A DNA stretch of 64,000 bases from Hyphomicrobium_A sp963722495 (GTDB taxonomy: Bacteria > Pseudomonadota > Alphaproteobacteria > Rhizobiales > Hyphomicrobiaceae): assembly GCA_963722495.1 (NCBI GenBank), contig CAVRND010000026.1, positions 1 to 64,000 on the forward strand, read 5' to 3'. Positions within the stretch are counted from its first letter, which is position 1; the number at the start of each line of letters is the position of its first letter. Shown here in pieces: positions 45,542 through 54,239 of the stretch. The position numbers and the translations under genes are program-made. The notes under the pieces are model-generated. The model was given only the letters and a program-made list of their open reading frames with translations. It ran no database searches and was not told the origin of the DNA.

Positions 45542-45848
45542 GCTGATAGCCTTTCCTTCTGTTCGTGCCGCCCCGGCGCAAAGCCCCTTATGGACCTGAG
45601 AAAGGCCCAAGCAGGTCACCCATGAGAGCGAAGACACCGGGAACCGAGCCTTTTAGGGCCCTGCCGCGCTCATTTGCATGAGACGGGCTCCCCGTTCAGC
45701 CTCCAGCCGAAGCGAGCAAGGGCCGGGTTATAGCTGAAAAGCCGTCGGGCGCAAGGCGCCTCGAACAAGGTTAGCACGCCCGGACGTCGCCAAATCACCG
45801 TATTGGGCGGAAGTATGGGCGGCGAATGGCGGTGCGCAGGAGCGCTCG
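45542..45848. other. 307-bp divergent gap: leader of rpsF operon and upstream of beta-helix gene
   Basis: No gene seen. The rpsF-side leader contains the hairpin GACCTG (45593-45598)/CAGGTC (45612-45617) with a 13-nt loop. S6:S18 leaders of other bacteria carry a regulatory structure in this position, but I cannot match its consensus here. The right half should hold the promoter of the secreted beta-helix gene. Confidence 0.35.
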
Positions 45849-46877
45849 GTGATTTGCAATGTCGACAGGGTCGCCGACCTCTGGGTCCTAGCCCTCCTTC
45901 TCTCTGCACTGTGCGTTCCGTTCGAGGCGTTTGGACAAACGCCCGCGCCGGCAGGCTGCAGCAAGCCGCCCGCCTCCAAGCTGATGGTCAACGTCAAGAG
46001 CAAAGGCGCCAAGGGCGACGGCATCACCGACGATGCCGCGGCTATCCAGTTGGCCGTCAATGAGGTCGCGGGGCGCGGGGGCACCGTTCTCATCCCCGAC
46101 GGCGTCTACATGGTCGACGCCAGCGGGCCGAACCGCATCATGCTCAAGAGCCGCATGTCGGTGCAACTATCGCCAGGCGCGGTCCTCAAGGCGATCCCCA
46201 ACGGCGAGACGCACTATGCGGTCTTGACGCTCGACGGCGTCTCCGACGTCACGATCTCCGGCGGCACGCTGGAGGGCGAACGCGACCGGCATCAAGCGAC
46301 GACTGGGGAATGGGGGCACGGAATCCGCATGGAGCGCGGCGCCGCGCACATCACCGTCAGCGACATCAAGATCAACAACATGTGGGGCGACGGCATCTTC
46401 ATGCAGGCCGTCAAGGATATCGCGGTTTGCCGGATCGTCGCCGACCACAACCGTCGTCAGGGCATATCGGTGATCGAGGCTGAAGGCGTGCTGGTGACCC
46501 ACTCGGTATTCAAGAATACGCGCGGCACGCGGCCCAGCGCCGGCATCGATCTCGAGCCCGACATCCCTACGCAGCACATCTCGAACATGCGCATCGCGAA
46601 CTCGAAATTTCTCGACAACGCCGGGGCCGGCATCATGGTCATCGGGCGCAAGGGCGCGCAGAACATCCGCAACGTCGTGATCAATGGCAATCTCTTCAAG
46701 GGCGCGATGCCGGTGAAGATCAAGTATGCGCCCGGCGTGCTGGATTCGGACATCTGCCAGAACCGCTACATGATCCGCCCGGAGCAACCGCGCGATCTGG
46801 CGACGGTCGGCGCCCAAGCCGCAGAGATTACCGTCACCGCCTCCTGCGGCGATCCCGGGTTGCGCACGCGCCAATAG
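45849..46877 (+). CDS. Secreted right-handed parallel beta-helix protein (pectate lyase/GH28-like)
   Basis: Intact, 342 residues. Signal peptide LWVLALLLSALCVPFEAFGQ (cleaved about FG-Q). The mature N-terminus VNVKSKGAKGDGITDDAAAI is the classic opening of Pectate_lyase_3/GH28-type helices, followed by repeated strands: VTISGGTLEGERDRH, ITVSDIKINNMWGDGIFMQA, GVLVTHSVFKNTRGTRPSAG, and AGAGIMVIGRKGAQNIRNVV. Likely binds or cleaves an extracellular polysaccharide; the catalytic residues of GH28 are not obvious. Stand-alone, between the ribosomal and fatty-acid clusters. Confidence 0.85.
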   Translation: MICNVDRVADLWVLALLLSALCVPFEAFGQTPAPAGCSKPPASKLMVNVKSKGAKGDGITDDAAAIQLAVNEVAGRGGTVLIPDGVYMVDASGPNRIMLKSRMSVQLSPGAVLKAIPNGETHYAVLTLDGVSDVTISGGTLEGERDRHQATTGEWGHGIRMERGAAHITVSDIKINNMWGDGIFMQAVKDIAVCRIVADHNRRQGISVIEAEGVLVTHSVFKNTRGTRPSAGIDLEPDIPTQHISNMRIANSKFLDNAGAGIMVIGRKGAQNIRNVVINGNLFKGAMPVKIKYAPGVLDSDICQNRYMIRPEQPRDLATVGAQAAEITVTASCGDPGLRTRQ

Positions 46878-46901
46878 GCGGCCTAGTCGTGTGCTTTGGC
46901 C

Positions 46902-47159
46902 TCACCACCTGGCGGCGCCGTCCGTGCGCGTGATCTTGCAGCCCTCGACGACATGCAGCGCAACGTCGCGCAGGCGCTGCGGGTCGCGCTGACCGACCCG
47001 AACAGCCGACATGATGCGCAGGGCGAGGGCGCGGCGGATACCGGCTTTCTCCGGCTCCGCGCGCACCCAACTTTTGGCTTCGAATTCGGCCCACGCTTCG
47101 TCGAGGGCGCGGCCCATGAGCGACAACGTCTCGGCATCGAAGGCGGCGCGGCCTGGCAT
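46902..47159 (-). CDS. Small conserved hypothetical protein
   Basis: 85 residues: MPGRAAFDAETLSLMGRALD, then EAWAEFEAKSWVRAEPEKAG and LALRIMSAVRVGQRDPQRLR. Helical, soluble. Short proteins of this type (EAW-EF, RRALA-RIM) recur in Hyphomicrobiales genomes, function unknown. Convergent with the beta-helix gene and intact. Confidence 0.65.
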   Translation of the reverse strand: MPGRAAFDAETLSLMGRALDEAWAEFEAKSWVRAEPEKAGIRRALALRIMSAVRVGQRDPQRLRDVALHVVEGCKITRTDGAARW

Positions 47160-47364
47160 CAGGAATCCTCCATTCGAAATTCGCGGCCGTGAAGACCACG
47201 CGAGCCTTACAAGATTATGACGGCCGCTCTGCGCTCGGCGACGGGTACCGGTACTAACCGATTGCGCCCGTGAGGGATTCGCCCGAACGCCCGCCGCGCG
47301 CTTGACAGCGAGACGCGCGGCGTGTTCTTGCCAGCCAAATCCTCCACACGAGCGCTTCACACGC

Positions 47365-48312
47365 ATGGCCATCGCATTCGTATTTCCCGGGCAGGGCAGC
47401 CAGGACGTCGGCATGGGCCTTGAGCTCGCGCGGAACTTCGGCCCTGCACGTGCCGTATTTGCTGAGGTCGATGAAGCGCTGGGCCAGGACCTCTCGAAGA
47501 TTATGTGGGAGGGGCCGAAGGAGACCTTGACCCTCACCGAAAACGCCCAGCCGGCGCTGATGGCCGTATCCATGGCGGTGATGCGCGTGCTCGAAGCGGA
47601 GTACGGCTTCTCACTCAAGGAGAAGGTCAAGTTCGTCGCCGGCCATTCGCTGGGCGAATACTCGGCGCTTGCCGCGGCCGGCGCCTTCTCGCTCGCCGAC
47701 GCCGCCCGGCTCCTGAAATTGCGCGGCCAGGCGATGCAGGCGGCCGTTCCCGTCGGCAAGGGTGCCATGACGGCGCTGCTCGGTGTGGGCATCGATGCCG
47801 CCCGCAAGGTGGCCGAAGCTGCCGCCCAGGGCGACGTCTGCCAGGTGGCCAACGACAACGAGCCCACGCAGGTCGTGCTGTCCGGCGACAAAGTCGCGCT
47901 GGATCGCGTGCCCGAATTAGGAAAAGCGCACGGCGTACGTCGCGCCGTCCCGCTGCCGGTATCCGCCCCCTTCCATTGCGCGCTGATGCAACCCGCCGCC
48001 GACGCCATGCGCGAGGCGCTGTCGAACGTCACCGTCAACGCGCCGGTCGTACCGCTGATCGCCAACGTGCTGGCGGCCCCGATCACCGATCCCGAAGAGA
48101 TCAAGAAGCGTCTCGTCGAGCAGGTCACCGGCACGGTGCGCTGGCGCGAGTGTGTTACCTACATGACCGCCAACGGCGTCACCGACATCTATGAGGTCGG
48201 CGCCGGCAAGGTGCTCGCCGGCCTCGCCAAGCGTATCGATGCCGCGCTCAACGCGACGAGCATCGGCACGCCCGCAGACGTCGACGCCGCGCTCGCGCGT
48301 CTCAACAGTTAG
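47365..48312 (+). CDS. fabD: Malonyl-CoA:ACP transacylase
   Basis: Loads malonate onto ACP. Intact, 315 residues from ATG 47365 (an in-frame TTG upstream at 47302 is ignored). Motifs: AIAFVFPGQGSQDVGMGLEL; nucleophile Ser in VKFVAGHSLGEYSALAAAGA; PFHCALMQPAADAMREAL with the catalytic His; DIYEVGAGKVLAGLAKRID. First gene of fabD-fabG-acpP-fabF. Confidence 0.98.
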   Translation: MAIAFVFPGQGSQDVGMGLELARNFGPARAVFAEVDEALGQDLSKIMWEGPKETLTLTENAQPALMAVSMAVMRVLEAEYGFSLKEKVKFVAGHSLGEYSALAAAGAFSLADAARLLKLRGQAMQAAVPVGKGAMTALLGVGIDAARKVAEAAAQGDVCQVANDNEPTQVVLSGDKVALDRVPELGKAHGVRRAVPLPVSAPFHCALMQPAADAMREALSNVTVNAPVVPLIANVLAAPITDPEEIKKRLVEQVTGTVRWRECVTYMTANGVTDIYEVGAGKVLAGLAKRIDAALNATSIGTPADVDAALARLNS

Positions 48313-48323
48313 AGGACCACTTT

Positions 48324-49067
48324 ATGTTCGACCTCGCAGGCAAGACCGCGCTCGTCACCGGTGCCACTGGTGGCATCGGCGGTGCCATCGCCAAGGCGCT
48401 GCACGCCCAGGGCGCCACGGTCGCCATCTCCGGACGACAGGCCGATAAGCTCGAGGCGCTGGCGGCCGAACTGGGCGATCGCGTCCATGTGCTGCCCTGC
48501 GATCTCGCCAAGCGCGATGAGGTCTCCAAGTTGATCGAGCAGGCGGTCGCCAAACTTGGCCGCCTCGACATCCTCGTCAACAATGCCGGCCTCACCAAGG
48601 ACAACCTGTTCATGGTCATGAAGGACGAGCAGTGGGACGACGTGATCGCCGTCAATCTCACCTCCACCTTCATGCTCTGCCGTGCCGCCGCCCGTGCCAT
48701 GCTGCGTGCCAAGCCGAACTTCGGCCGCATCATCAACATCGCCTCGGTATCGGGTGTGTTCGGCAACCCCGGACAGGGCAACTATGCTGCCTCGAAAGCA
48801 GGCATGATCGGCATGACCAAATCTCTCGCCCGCGAGGTCGGTCCGCGCGGCATTACCGCCAACTGCATCGCCCCCGGCTTCATCACCACACCCATGACCT
48901 CGGCGCTGAACGAAAAGCAGACCGAGGAGATCGCCAAGATGATCCCTCAGCAGCGTTTCGGCGCCCCCGAGGAGATCGCCGCCGGCGTCGTCTATCTGGC
49001 CAGCAACGAGGCCGCCTACATCACCGGGCAAACGCTGCATATCAACGGCGGCATGGCCATGGTTTAA
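48324..49067 (+). CDS. fabG: 3-oxoacyl-[ACP] reductase
   Basis: SDR enzyme that reduces beta-ketoacyl-ACP with NADPH. Intact, 247 residues. TGATGGIGGAIAKALHAQGA cofactor site; DILVNNAGLTKDNLFMVM; catalytic Ser-Tyr-Lys in RIINIASVSGVFGNPGQGNY, then AASKAGMIGMTKSL; tetramer C-terminus GQTLHINGGMAMV. Starts 11 bp after fabD. Confidence 0.98.
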   Translation: MFDLAGKTALVTGATGGIGGAIAKALHAQGATVAISGRQADKLEALAAELGDRVHVLPCDLAKRDEVSKLIEQAVAKLGRLDILVNNAGLTKDNLFMVMKDEQWDDVIAVNLTSTFMLCRAAARAMLRAKPNFGRIINIASVSGVFGNPGQGNYAASKAGMIGMTKSLAREVGPRGITANCIAPGFITTPMTSALNEKQTEEIAKMIPQQRFGAPEEIAAGVVYLASNEAAYITGQTLHINGGMAMV

Positions 49068-49408
49068 ACCCCATGGTAAATGTGCATCAGATGGCTCTAG
49101 GGCTTGGCGCGTCTTGCGAAATCGCGTCCGTAATTACGCGGGCAACGGGCGCCCGGGACCGCTGGCCAAGCCTAATGAAGTGTGTTAACGAGCCGAACGG
49201 TTTTTCGGCCCTCGGCACGCCTGCGCGAGTAAACGGAAGGCCGGTGTTCGGCCACCGCACGGAGTGCGAATTAGTGGAATAGCGCGTCGTTTCGATACCC
49301 GCCGGTCGCGCGCTTCTCTATAGAAGCTGAGGCGCACGACCCAGTCACGGGCTAGTCCAGAACAACCGAATATACGTACTGCAAAACAACCGACGCGAGG
49401 GAAGACTA
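49068..49408 (+). other. 341-bp gap between fabG and acpP
   Basis: No coding sequence seen. A short hairpin GCCGAA/TTCGGC followed by few Ts lies near 49192-49209. The acpP ribosome site GAGGGAAG is at about 49397. The length suggests that acpP has its own promoter, as is usual for this highly expressed gene, but I cannot assign its boxes with confidence. Confidence 0.4.
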
Positions 49409-49651
49409 ATGAGCGATGTCGCTGAGCGCGTGAAGAAGATCGTCGTGGAGCATCTTGGCGTCGAGGCCGAGAAGGTCACCGAGAATGCCAGCTTCATCGA
49501 TGACCTGGGCGCCGACAGCCTGGACACGGTTGAGCTCGTGATGGCCTTCGAGGAGGAGTTCGGCTGCGAAATCCCCGACGATGCCGCCGAGCACATCCTG
49601 ACCGTCGGAGACGCGGTCAAGTTCCTCGAGAAGAACGCCAGCGCCGCCTGA
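49409..49651 (+). CDS. acpP: Acyl carrier protein
   Basis: Intact, 80 residues. Phosphopantetheine-binding Ser in the motif DDLGADSLDTVELVMAFEEE; N-terminal helix MSDVAERVKKIVVEHLGVEA. Strongly acidic, usual length. Carries intermediates for the flanking fab enzymes. Confidence 0.98.
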   Translation: MSDVAERVKKIVVEHLGVEAEKVTENASFIDDLGADSLDTVELVMAFEEEFGCEIPDDAAEHILTVGDAVKFLEKNASAA

Positions 49652-49827
49652 CGCCGTCTTTCCCTCAACGGCTAAGTTGCGGCTCTACCGGCTCCGCCGG
49701 GTGGAATTGAGAGGCTTGCGCGAGCGCACCAGGCATTCGAGGCCAGGCACTTCAAGGCTTGACTTCGAAGCCTGAACGGGCCGCAAGCTGAGGCGACCGG
49801 CCAAATCTCCCGCTTCGAAGGAATAAG

Positions 49828-51087
49828 ATGCGTCGCGTCGTTATCACAGGCCTCGGTATCGTCTCGCCCGTCGGCTGCGGCGTCGAGGCGTCGTGGAAGG
49901 CGCTGCTCGCTGGCGCCAACGGCGCGCGCCGCATCGAGGAATTCGAGGTCGACGATCTGGCGTGCCAGGTCGCTTGCTTCATTCCGCGCGGCTCCAAGGA
50001 CGACGGCAAATTCAATCCCGACGATTGGATGGAGCCGAAGGAGCAGCGCAAGGTCGACGACTTCATCATCTACGCGATGGCGGCAGCCCAGCAGGCGATC
50101 GAGGATTCCGGATACGTCGCCGACACACCCGACAAGCAGGAGCGCGCCGGCGTGCTCATCGGCTCGGGCATCGGAGGACTACCCGGCATCGCCGAGACAG
50201 CACTGCTATTGAAGGAAAAGGGCCCGCGCCGCGTCAGCCCGTTCTTCATTCCGGGCAGGCTCATCAATCTCGCCGCCGGCCATGTGTCGATCAGGCACAA
50301 GCTCAAGGGACCGAACCACGCCGTCGTCACCGCGTGCTCGACCGGTGCGCATGCCATCGGCGATGCGGCGCGCATCGTAGCGCTGGGCGACGCCGACGTG
50401 ATGGTCGCCGGGGGAACGGAATCCCCGATCTGCCGCATCGCGGTTGCCGGCTTTGCCGCCTGCCGCGCGCTGTCGACTGGCTTCAACGATCGCCCGACCG
50501 CTGCCTCGCGTCCGTATGACAGGGACCGCGACGGCTTCGTCATGGGTGAGGGCGCCGGCGTCGTCGTTCTGGAAACGCTGGAGCACGCCAAGGCCCGCGG
50601 CGCCAAAATCTACGCCGAGGTTATCGGCTACGGCATGTCGGGCGACGCCTATCACATCACTGCGCCGAGCGAGGACGGTGATGGTGCGTACCGCTGCATG
50701 CGGGCCGCGCTGAAGCGCGCCGACATCGACGTCAGCGACATCGACTACGTCAACGCGCACGGCACCTCGACCATGGCCGACACGATCGAGCTGGGCGCCG
50801 TCGAGCGGCTGTTCGGCAATGCATCCGGCAAGCTCGCCATGTCCTCGACCAAGTCGGCGACCGGACACCTGCTCGGCGCCGCCGGCGCCATCGAAGCGAT
50901 CTTCTCGATCCTTGCCATCCGGGACAACATCGCGCCGCCGACGCTGAACCTCGACAACCCGTCGGTCGAGACGGCGATTGATCTCGTGCCGCACACGGCA
51001 AAGAAGCGCGAGATCAATACGGTGCTCTCCAACTCGTTTGGCTTCGGAGGCACCAACGCCTCGCTGATCCTGCGTCGTGTTGCCTGA
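49828..51087 (+). CDS. fabF: Beta-ketoacyl-ACP synthase II
   Basis: Condensing enzyme of the elongation cycle. Intact, 419 residues. MRRVVITGLGIVSPVGCGVE start; active Cys in HAVVTACSTGAHAIGDAARI; His in DIDYVNAHGTSTMADTIELG and in KSATGHLLGAAGAIEAIF; Gly-rich C-terminus NSFGFGGTNASLIL. AAGGAATAAG precedes the ATG. Confidence 0.98.
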   Translation: MRRVVITGLGIVSPVGCGVEASWKALLAGANGARRIEEFEVDDLACQVACFIPRGSKDDGKFNPDDWMEPKEQRKVDDFIIYAMAAAQQAIEDSGYVADTPDKQERAGVLIGSGIGGLPGIAETALLLKEKGPRRVSPFFIPGRLINLAAGHVSIRHKLKGPNHAVVTACSTGAHAIGDAARIVALGDADVMVAGGTESPICRIAVAGFAACRALSTGFNDRPTAASRPYDRDRDGFVMGEGAGVVVLETLEHAKARGAKIYAEVIGYGMSGDAYHITAPSEDGDGAYRCMRAALKRADIDVSDIDYVNAHGTSTMADTIELGAVERLFGNASGKLAMSSTKSATGHLLGAAGAIEAIFSILAIRDNIAPPTLNLDNPSVETAIDLVPHTAKKREINTVLSNSFGFGGTNASLILRRVA

Positions 51088-51225
51088 GGCGCGTCCGCCA
51101 CGAAGCGCCCGCGCACGCACCGCCGTAACGATTTCCTTTCCCGCTTTCGCCATATTTGGCTCTAGGGTCGAGGCGATAATCTTCGGCGCGCGCGAATACG
51201 GCTGCGTCGGTAACGGGAGCGCAGA

Positions 51226-52539
51226 TTGAGCACCTTCCCCCCTTCGAGGCAGGAGCCTCCTCCCTTTCGCCGAGGGGCCATCCGTCCGCGCTCGCCCGCC
51301 GAGATGCTGGAGCCCTCGCGCCCGCCCGGGCCGCCGCGCGGCATGACCCCACCCAGCGGTGGACGCCGCGGCGGTGGATTCATGCGCTTCGTCAGCGGCC
51401 TCTTCACGCTGCTGCTTTTCCTCATGGTCGGCGCCGGCGCGATGGCCGCGCTGCTCTACCACCAATTCGAAACGCCAGGGCCGCTCGCCGTCTCGCGTGT
51501 TATCGCCGTGCCGAAGGGTGAGGGGCGCATCGAGATCGCGACGCGCCTCGAAAAGGAAGGGGCCATTTCCAATCGATGGGCCTTCATCGCCAATTACCTG
51601 CTGCGCAGCGCACTAGGGCCGAAGCCGCTGGAGCTGAAGGCGGGAGACTACGAGATCCCCAAGAACGCCAGCATGGCGAACATCATGGAGACGCTTACGC
51701 AAGGGCGCGGCGTGCTCTCCAAGATCACCATTCCCGAGGGGCTAACAAGCCTGCAGATCGTCGAAAAGCTGCGCGAGGAGGATGAACTCGCCGGCGACGT
51801 CACCGAGATTCCGCCCGAAGGCTCGCTGCTGCCGGACACCTACCGCTTCTCGAAGGGCATGGAGCGGCGCGAGCTGATCGAGCGCATGCAGGCCGAGATG
51901 CAGCGCGTCCTCGCCACCGAGTGGGAGCGGCGTCAGCCGAGCCTGCCCATCGCGACGCCGGAAGAGGCGATCATCTTCGCCTCCATCGTGGAGAAGGAAA
52001 CCGGGCGCGCCGACGAGCGGGGGCGCGTCGCCGCCGTGTTCAAGAACCGTCTGAAGAAGGGCATGCGCCTGCAGTCGGACCCAACTGTGATCTATGGCAT
52101 CGCCGGCGGGCAGGGAACGCTCGGCCGCTCGATCACCCGCGCCGACCTTGATGCCAAAACCAGCCACAACACCTACCAAATTGGCGGCCTGCCGCCGACG
52201 CCCATCTGCAACCCGGGTCGCTCGGCGATCGAGGCGAGCCTAAATCCGCCGGCCACCACCGACCTCTATTTCGTTGCGGACGGCACCGGCGGGCACACGT
52301 TTTCCGACAGTTTGAAGGAGCACAACGCAGCGGTCACCAACTGGCGCAAGGTGGAAAAGGAGCGCAAGAAGGAGGCTGGCGTCGAGGCCACCGCCTCGCC
52401 CGATGCCATTCCCGTGCCTCCCGCCGCCGCGGCAGCCGCGCCGCGTGTGCTTAACGCAGCCCCCGGCGCCGCGTCCGCAGCCGCCGCGCCCCACTCGGCA
52501 GCCTCGGTTCCGCTGCCGGTGCGCAAGCCGAAGCCCTAA
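51226..52539 (+). CDS. mltG: Endolytic murein transglycosylase MltG
   Basis: Single-pass inner-membrane enzyme that cuts nascent glycan and sets strand length. 437 residues from TTG 51226 (a later ATG at 51304 is possible). Basic/Pro-rich cytoplasmic part, then the helix FVSGLFTLLLFLMVGAGAMA. YceG domain: GDYEIPKNASMANIMETL, then LLPDTYRFSKGMERRELIER; catalytic Glu in IFASIVEKETGRADERGRVA; QSDPTVIYGI; SHNTYQIGGLPPTPICNPGR. An Ala/Pro-rich C-terminal tail of about 55 residues is unusual in length. Confidence 0.96.
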   Translation: MSTFPPSRQEPPPFRRGAIRPRSPAEMLEPSRPPGPPRGMTPPSGGRRGGGFMRFVSGLFTLLLFLMVGAGAMAALLYHQFETPGPLAVSRVIAVPKGEGRIEIATRLEKEGAISNRWAFIANYLLRSALGPKPLELKAGDYEIPKNASMANIMETLTQGRGVLSKITIPEGLTSLQIVEKLREEDELAGDVTEIPPEGSLLPDTYRFSKGMERRELIERMQAEMQRVLATEWERRQPSLPIATPEEAIIFASIVEKETGRADERGRVAAVFKNRLKKGMRLQSDPTVIYGIAGGQGTLGRSITRADLDAKTSHNTYQIGGLPPTPICNPGRSAIEASLNPPATTDLYFVADGTGGHTFSDSLKEHNAAVTNWRKVEKERKKEAGVEATASPDAIPVPPAAAAAAPRVLNAAPGAASAAAAPHSAASVPLPVRKPKP

Positions 52540-52664
52540 GCGGCTTAGGTCCTCGATAACCGGTCTCGGCCATCCGTCCGGACGCTGCTTGTTGGTCGGC
52601 CCCCGTGCCGCTAGATTTCGCGTCGCGTCGGGGACCCCTGGCGCATAGACGCAGCGGAGCCGCA

Positions 52665-53552
52665 ATGAGCATCAAGAGTATGACCGGCTTCGCGCGCGCG
52701 GAGGGCACCTACGAGGGTGCCGCCTGGCATTGGGAGGTGCGCAGCGTCAACGGCCGCGGCCTCGACGCGCGCCTGCGGCTTCCTCCAGGCTCCGAGCAGC
52801 TCGAGCCGAAGGTGCGCGAGGCCGTCGCCCGGCACGTGACGCGCGGCAGCGTCACCATCAGTTTGTCGAGCGAACGCGCCGACGGCGGCTCCGAGATCCG
52901 CATCAACGAGCGCGCGCTGGCGCAAGTCATGGTAGCGGCCGCGCGTGTTCGTGCGCTGACGGACGCCGCGCCTCCGCGCGTTGACGGGCTGATCACCATC
53001 AAGGGCGTCCTCGACCTCGTCGAACAGGCGGAGAATCCCGAGGAGGAGGCGGCGCGCAGCGAAGCGATGCTCAAGTCGCTCGACGGCGCTCTCATCGCCT
53101 TGGTCGCCGCGCGCGCCGCGGAGGGCTCGCGCCTTGCCGCGACGCTGAACGGGCAGCTCGACGAAATCGAGCGCCAAGTGCGTATCGTCCAGCAGTCCCC
53201 CGCGCGCACGCGCGAAGCTATCGAGCAACGTCTCAAGGAGCAGGTCAGCCGGCTCCTCGATGCCTCGACCGGCTTTGACCCGGCGCGCCTGCATCAGGAG
53301 GCGGTGCTGCTGGCAACGCGCGCCGATGTCGAGGAGGAGCTGCAACGCCTCACCTCGCACATCAGCGCGGCGCGCGAGCTTTTGGCCGAGGATGGCGGCG
53401 TCGGCCGCAAGCTTGATTTCCTTGCCCAGGAATTCAACCGGGAGGCCAACACGCTGTGCTCGAAGGCAAGCGACGTCGAGATCACACGCGCTGGCCTCGC
53501 CTTGAAGACGGTCATCGACCAGCTGCGCGAGCAGGTCCAGAACATCGAGTAA
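52665..53552 (+). CDS. YicC/YloC family endoribonuclease
   Basis: Intact, 295 residues. MSIKSMTGFARAEGTYEGAA, then EVRSVNGRGLDARLRLPPG, is the YicC N-terminal signature; the C-terminal DUF1732 part reads GRKLDFLAQEFNREANTLCS, then KASDVEITRAGLALKTVIDQ and LREQVQNIE. YicC of Escherichia coli is an RNase acting on small RNA RyhB and others. Conserved position between mltG and gmk. Confidence 0.95.
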   Translation: MSIKSMTGFARAEGTYEGAAWHWEVRSVNGRGLDARLRLPPGSEQLEPKVREAVARHVTRGSVTISLSSERADGGSEIRINERALAQVMVAAARVRALTDAAPPRVDGLITIKGVLDLVEQAENPEEEAARSEAMLKSLDGALIALVAARAAEGSRLAATLNGQLDEIERQVRIVQQSPARTREAIEQRLKEQVSRLLDASTGFDPARLHQEAVLLATRADVEEELQRLTSHISAARELLAEDGGVGRKLDFLAQEFNREANTLCSKASDVEITRAGLALKTVIDQLREQVQNIE

Positions 53553-53597
53553 GCAGGCGATAAGAGGGCGAGCGGAAAATCCGCCGGCGACGAGGAC

Positions 53598-54239
53598 ATG
53601 GTGGGAACGCCAACGATTGAACGACGCGGATTACTGCTGGTGCTGTCCTCGCCCTCGGGTGCGGGCAAGACGACGCTGGCGCGGCGCCTGATGGATGCCG
53701 ATCGCGGCATCTCCATGTCGGTGTCGGTAACGACACGCAAGGCGCGCCCCGGCGAAGTGCACGGCCGCGACTACAATTTTCTCGAGGAAGCCGAATTCAA
53801 GCGCATGACCGAAGCCGGTGAGCTGCTGGAATGGGCGCGTGTGTTCGATAACTTTTACGGCACGCCGCGGGCGCCGGTCGAAGCCGCCATTGTGCAGGGT
53901 CAAGACGTGCTGTTCGACATCGATTGGCAGGGCGCCCAGCAGCTGTCGGAAAAGATGAAGCACGACGTGGTGCGCGTGTTCATCCTGCCGCCCTCGGCCG
54001 CCTCGCTCGAGCAGCGCTTGCGCGCCCGCGCGCAGGATCCCGAGGATGTCGTGCGCCGGCGCATGGATCAGGCATCGGCCGAGATCAGCCACTGGCCGGA
54101 ATACGACTACGTCATCGTCAACACCGACCTGCCGACGTCGATGGAGGGCCTCACCGCCATCCTTGCCGCTGAACGCCTGCGGCGCGACCGCCTCAACGGC
54201 CTCACGTCCTTCGTACGCGGGATGCAAGCCAAGCTATGA
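53598..54239 (+). CDS. gmk: Guanylate kinase
   Basis: GMP to GDP. Intact, 213 residues. P-loop LLVLSSPSGAGKTTLARRLM; VSVTTRKARPGEVHGRDYNF (GMP-binding); GELLEWARVFDNFYGTPRAP; VLFDIDWQGAQQLSEKM. Stop TGA overlaps the following ATG by 4 bases, coupling it to the first secreted hydrolase. Confidence 0.98.
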   Translation: MVGTPTIERRGLLLVLSSPSGAGKTTLARRLMDADRGISMSVSVTTRKARPGEVHGRDYNFLEEAEFKRMTEAGELLEWARVFDNFYGTPRAPVEAAIVQGQDVLFDIDWQGAQQLSEKMKHDVVRVFILPPSAASLEQRLRARAQDPEDVVRRRMDQASAEISHWPEYDYVIVNTDLPTSMEGLTAILAAERLRRDRLNGLTSFVRGMQAKL

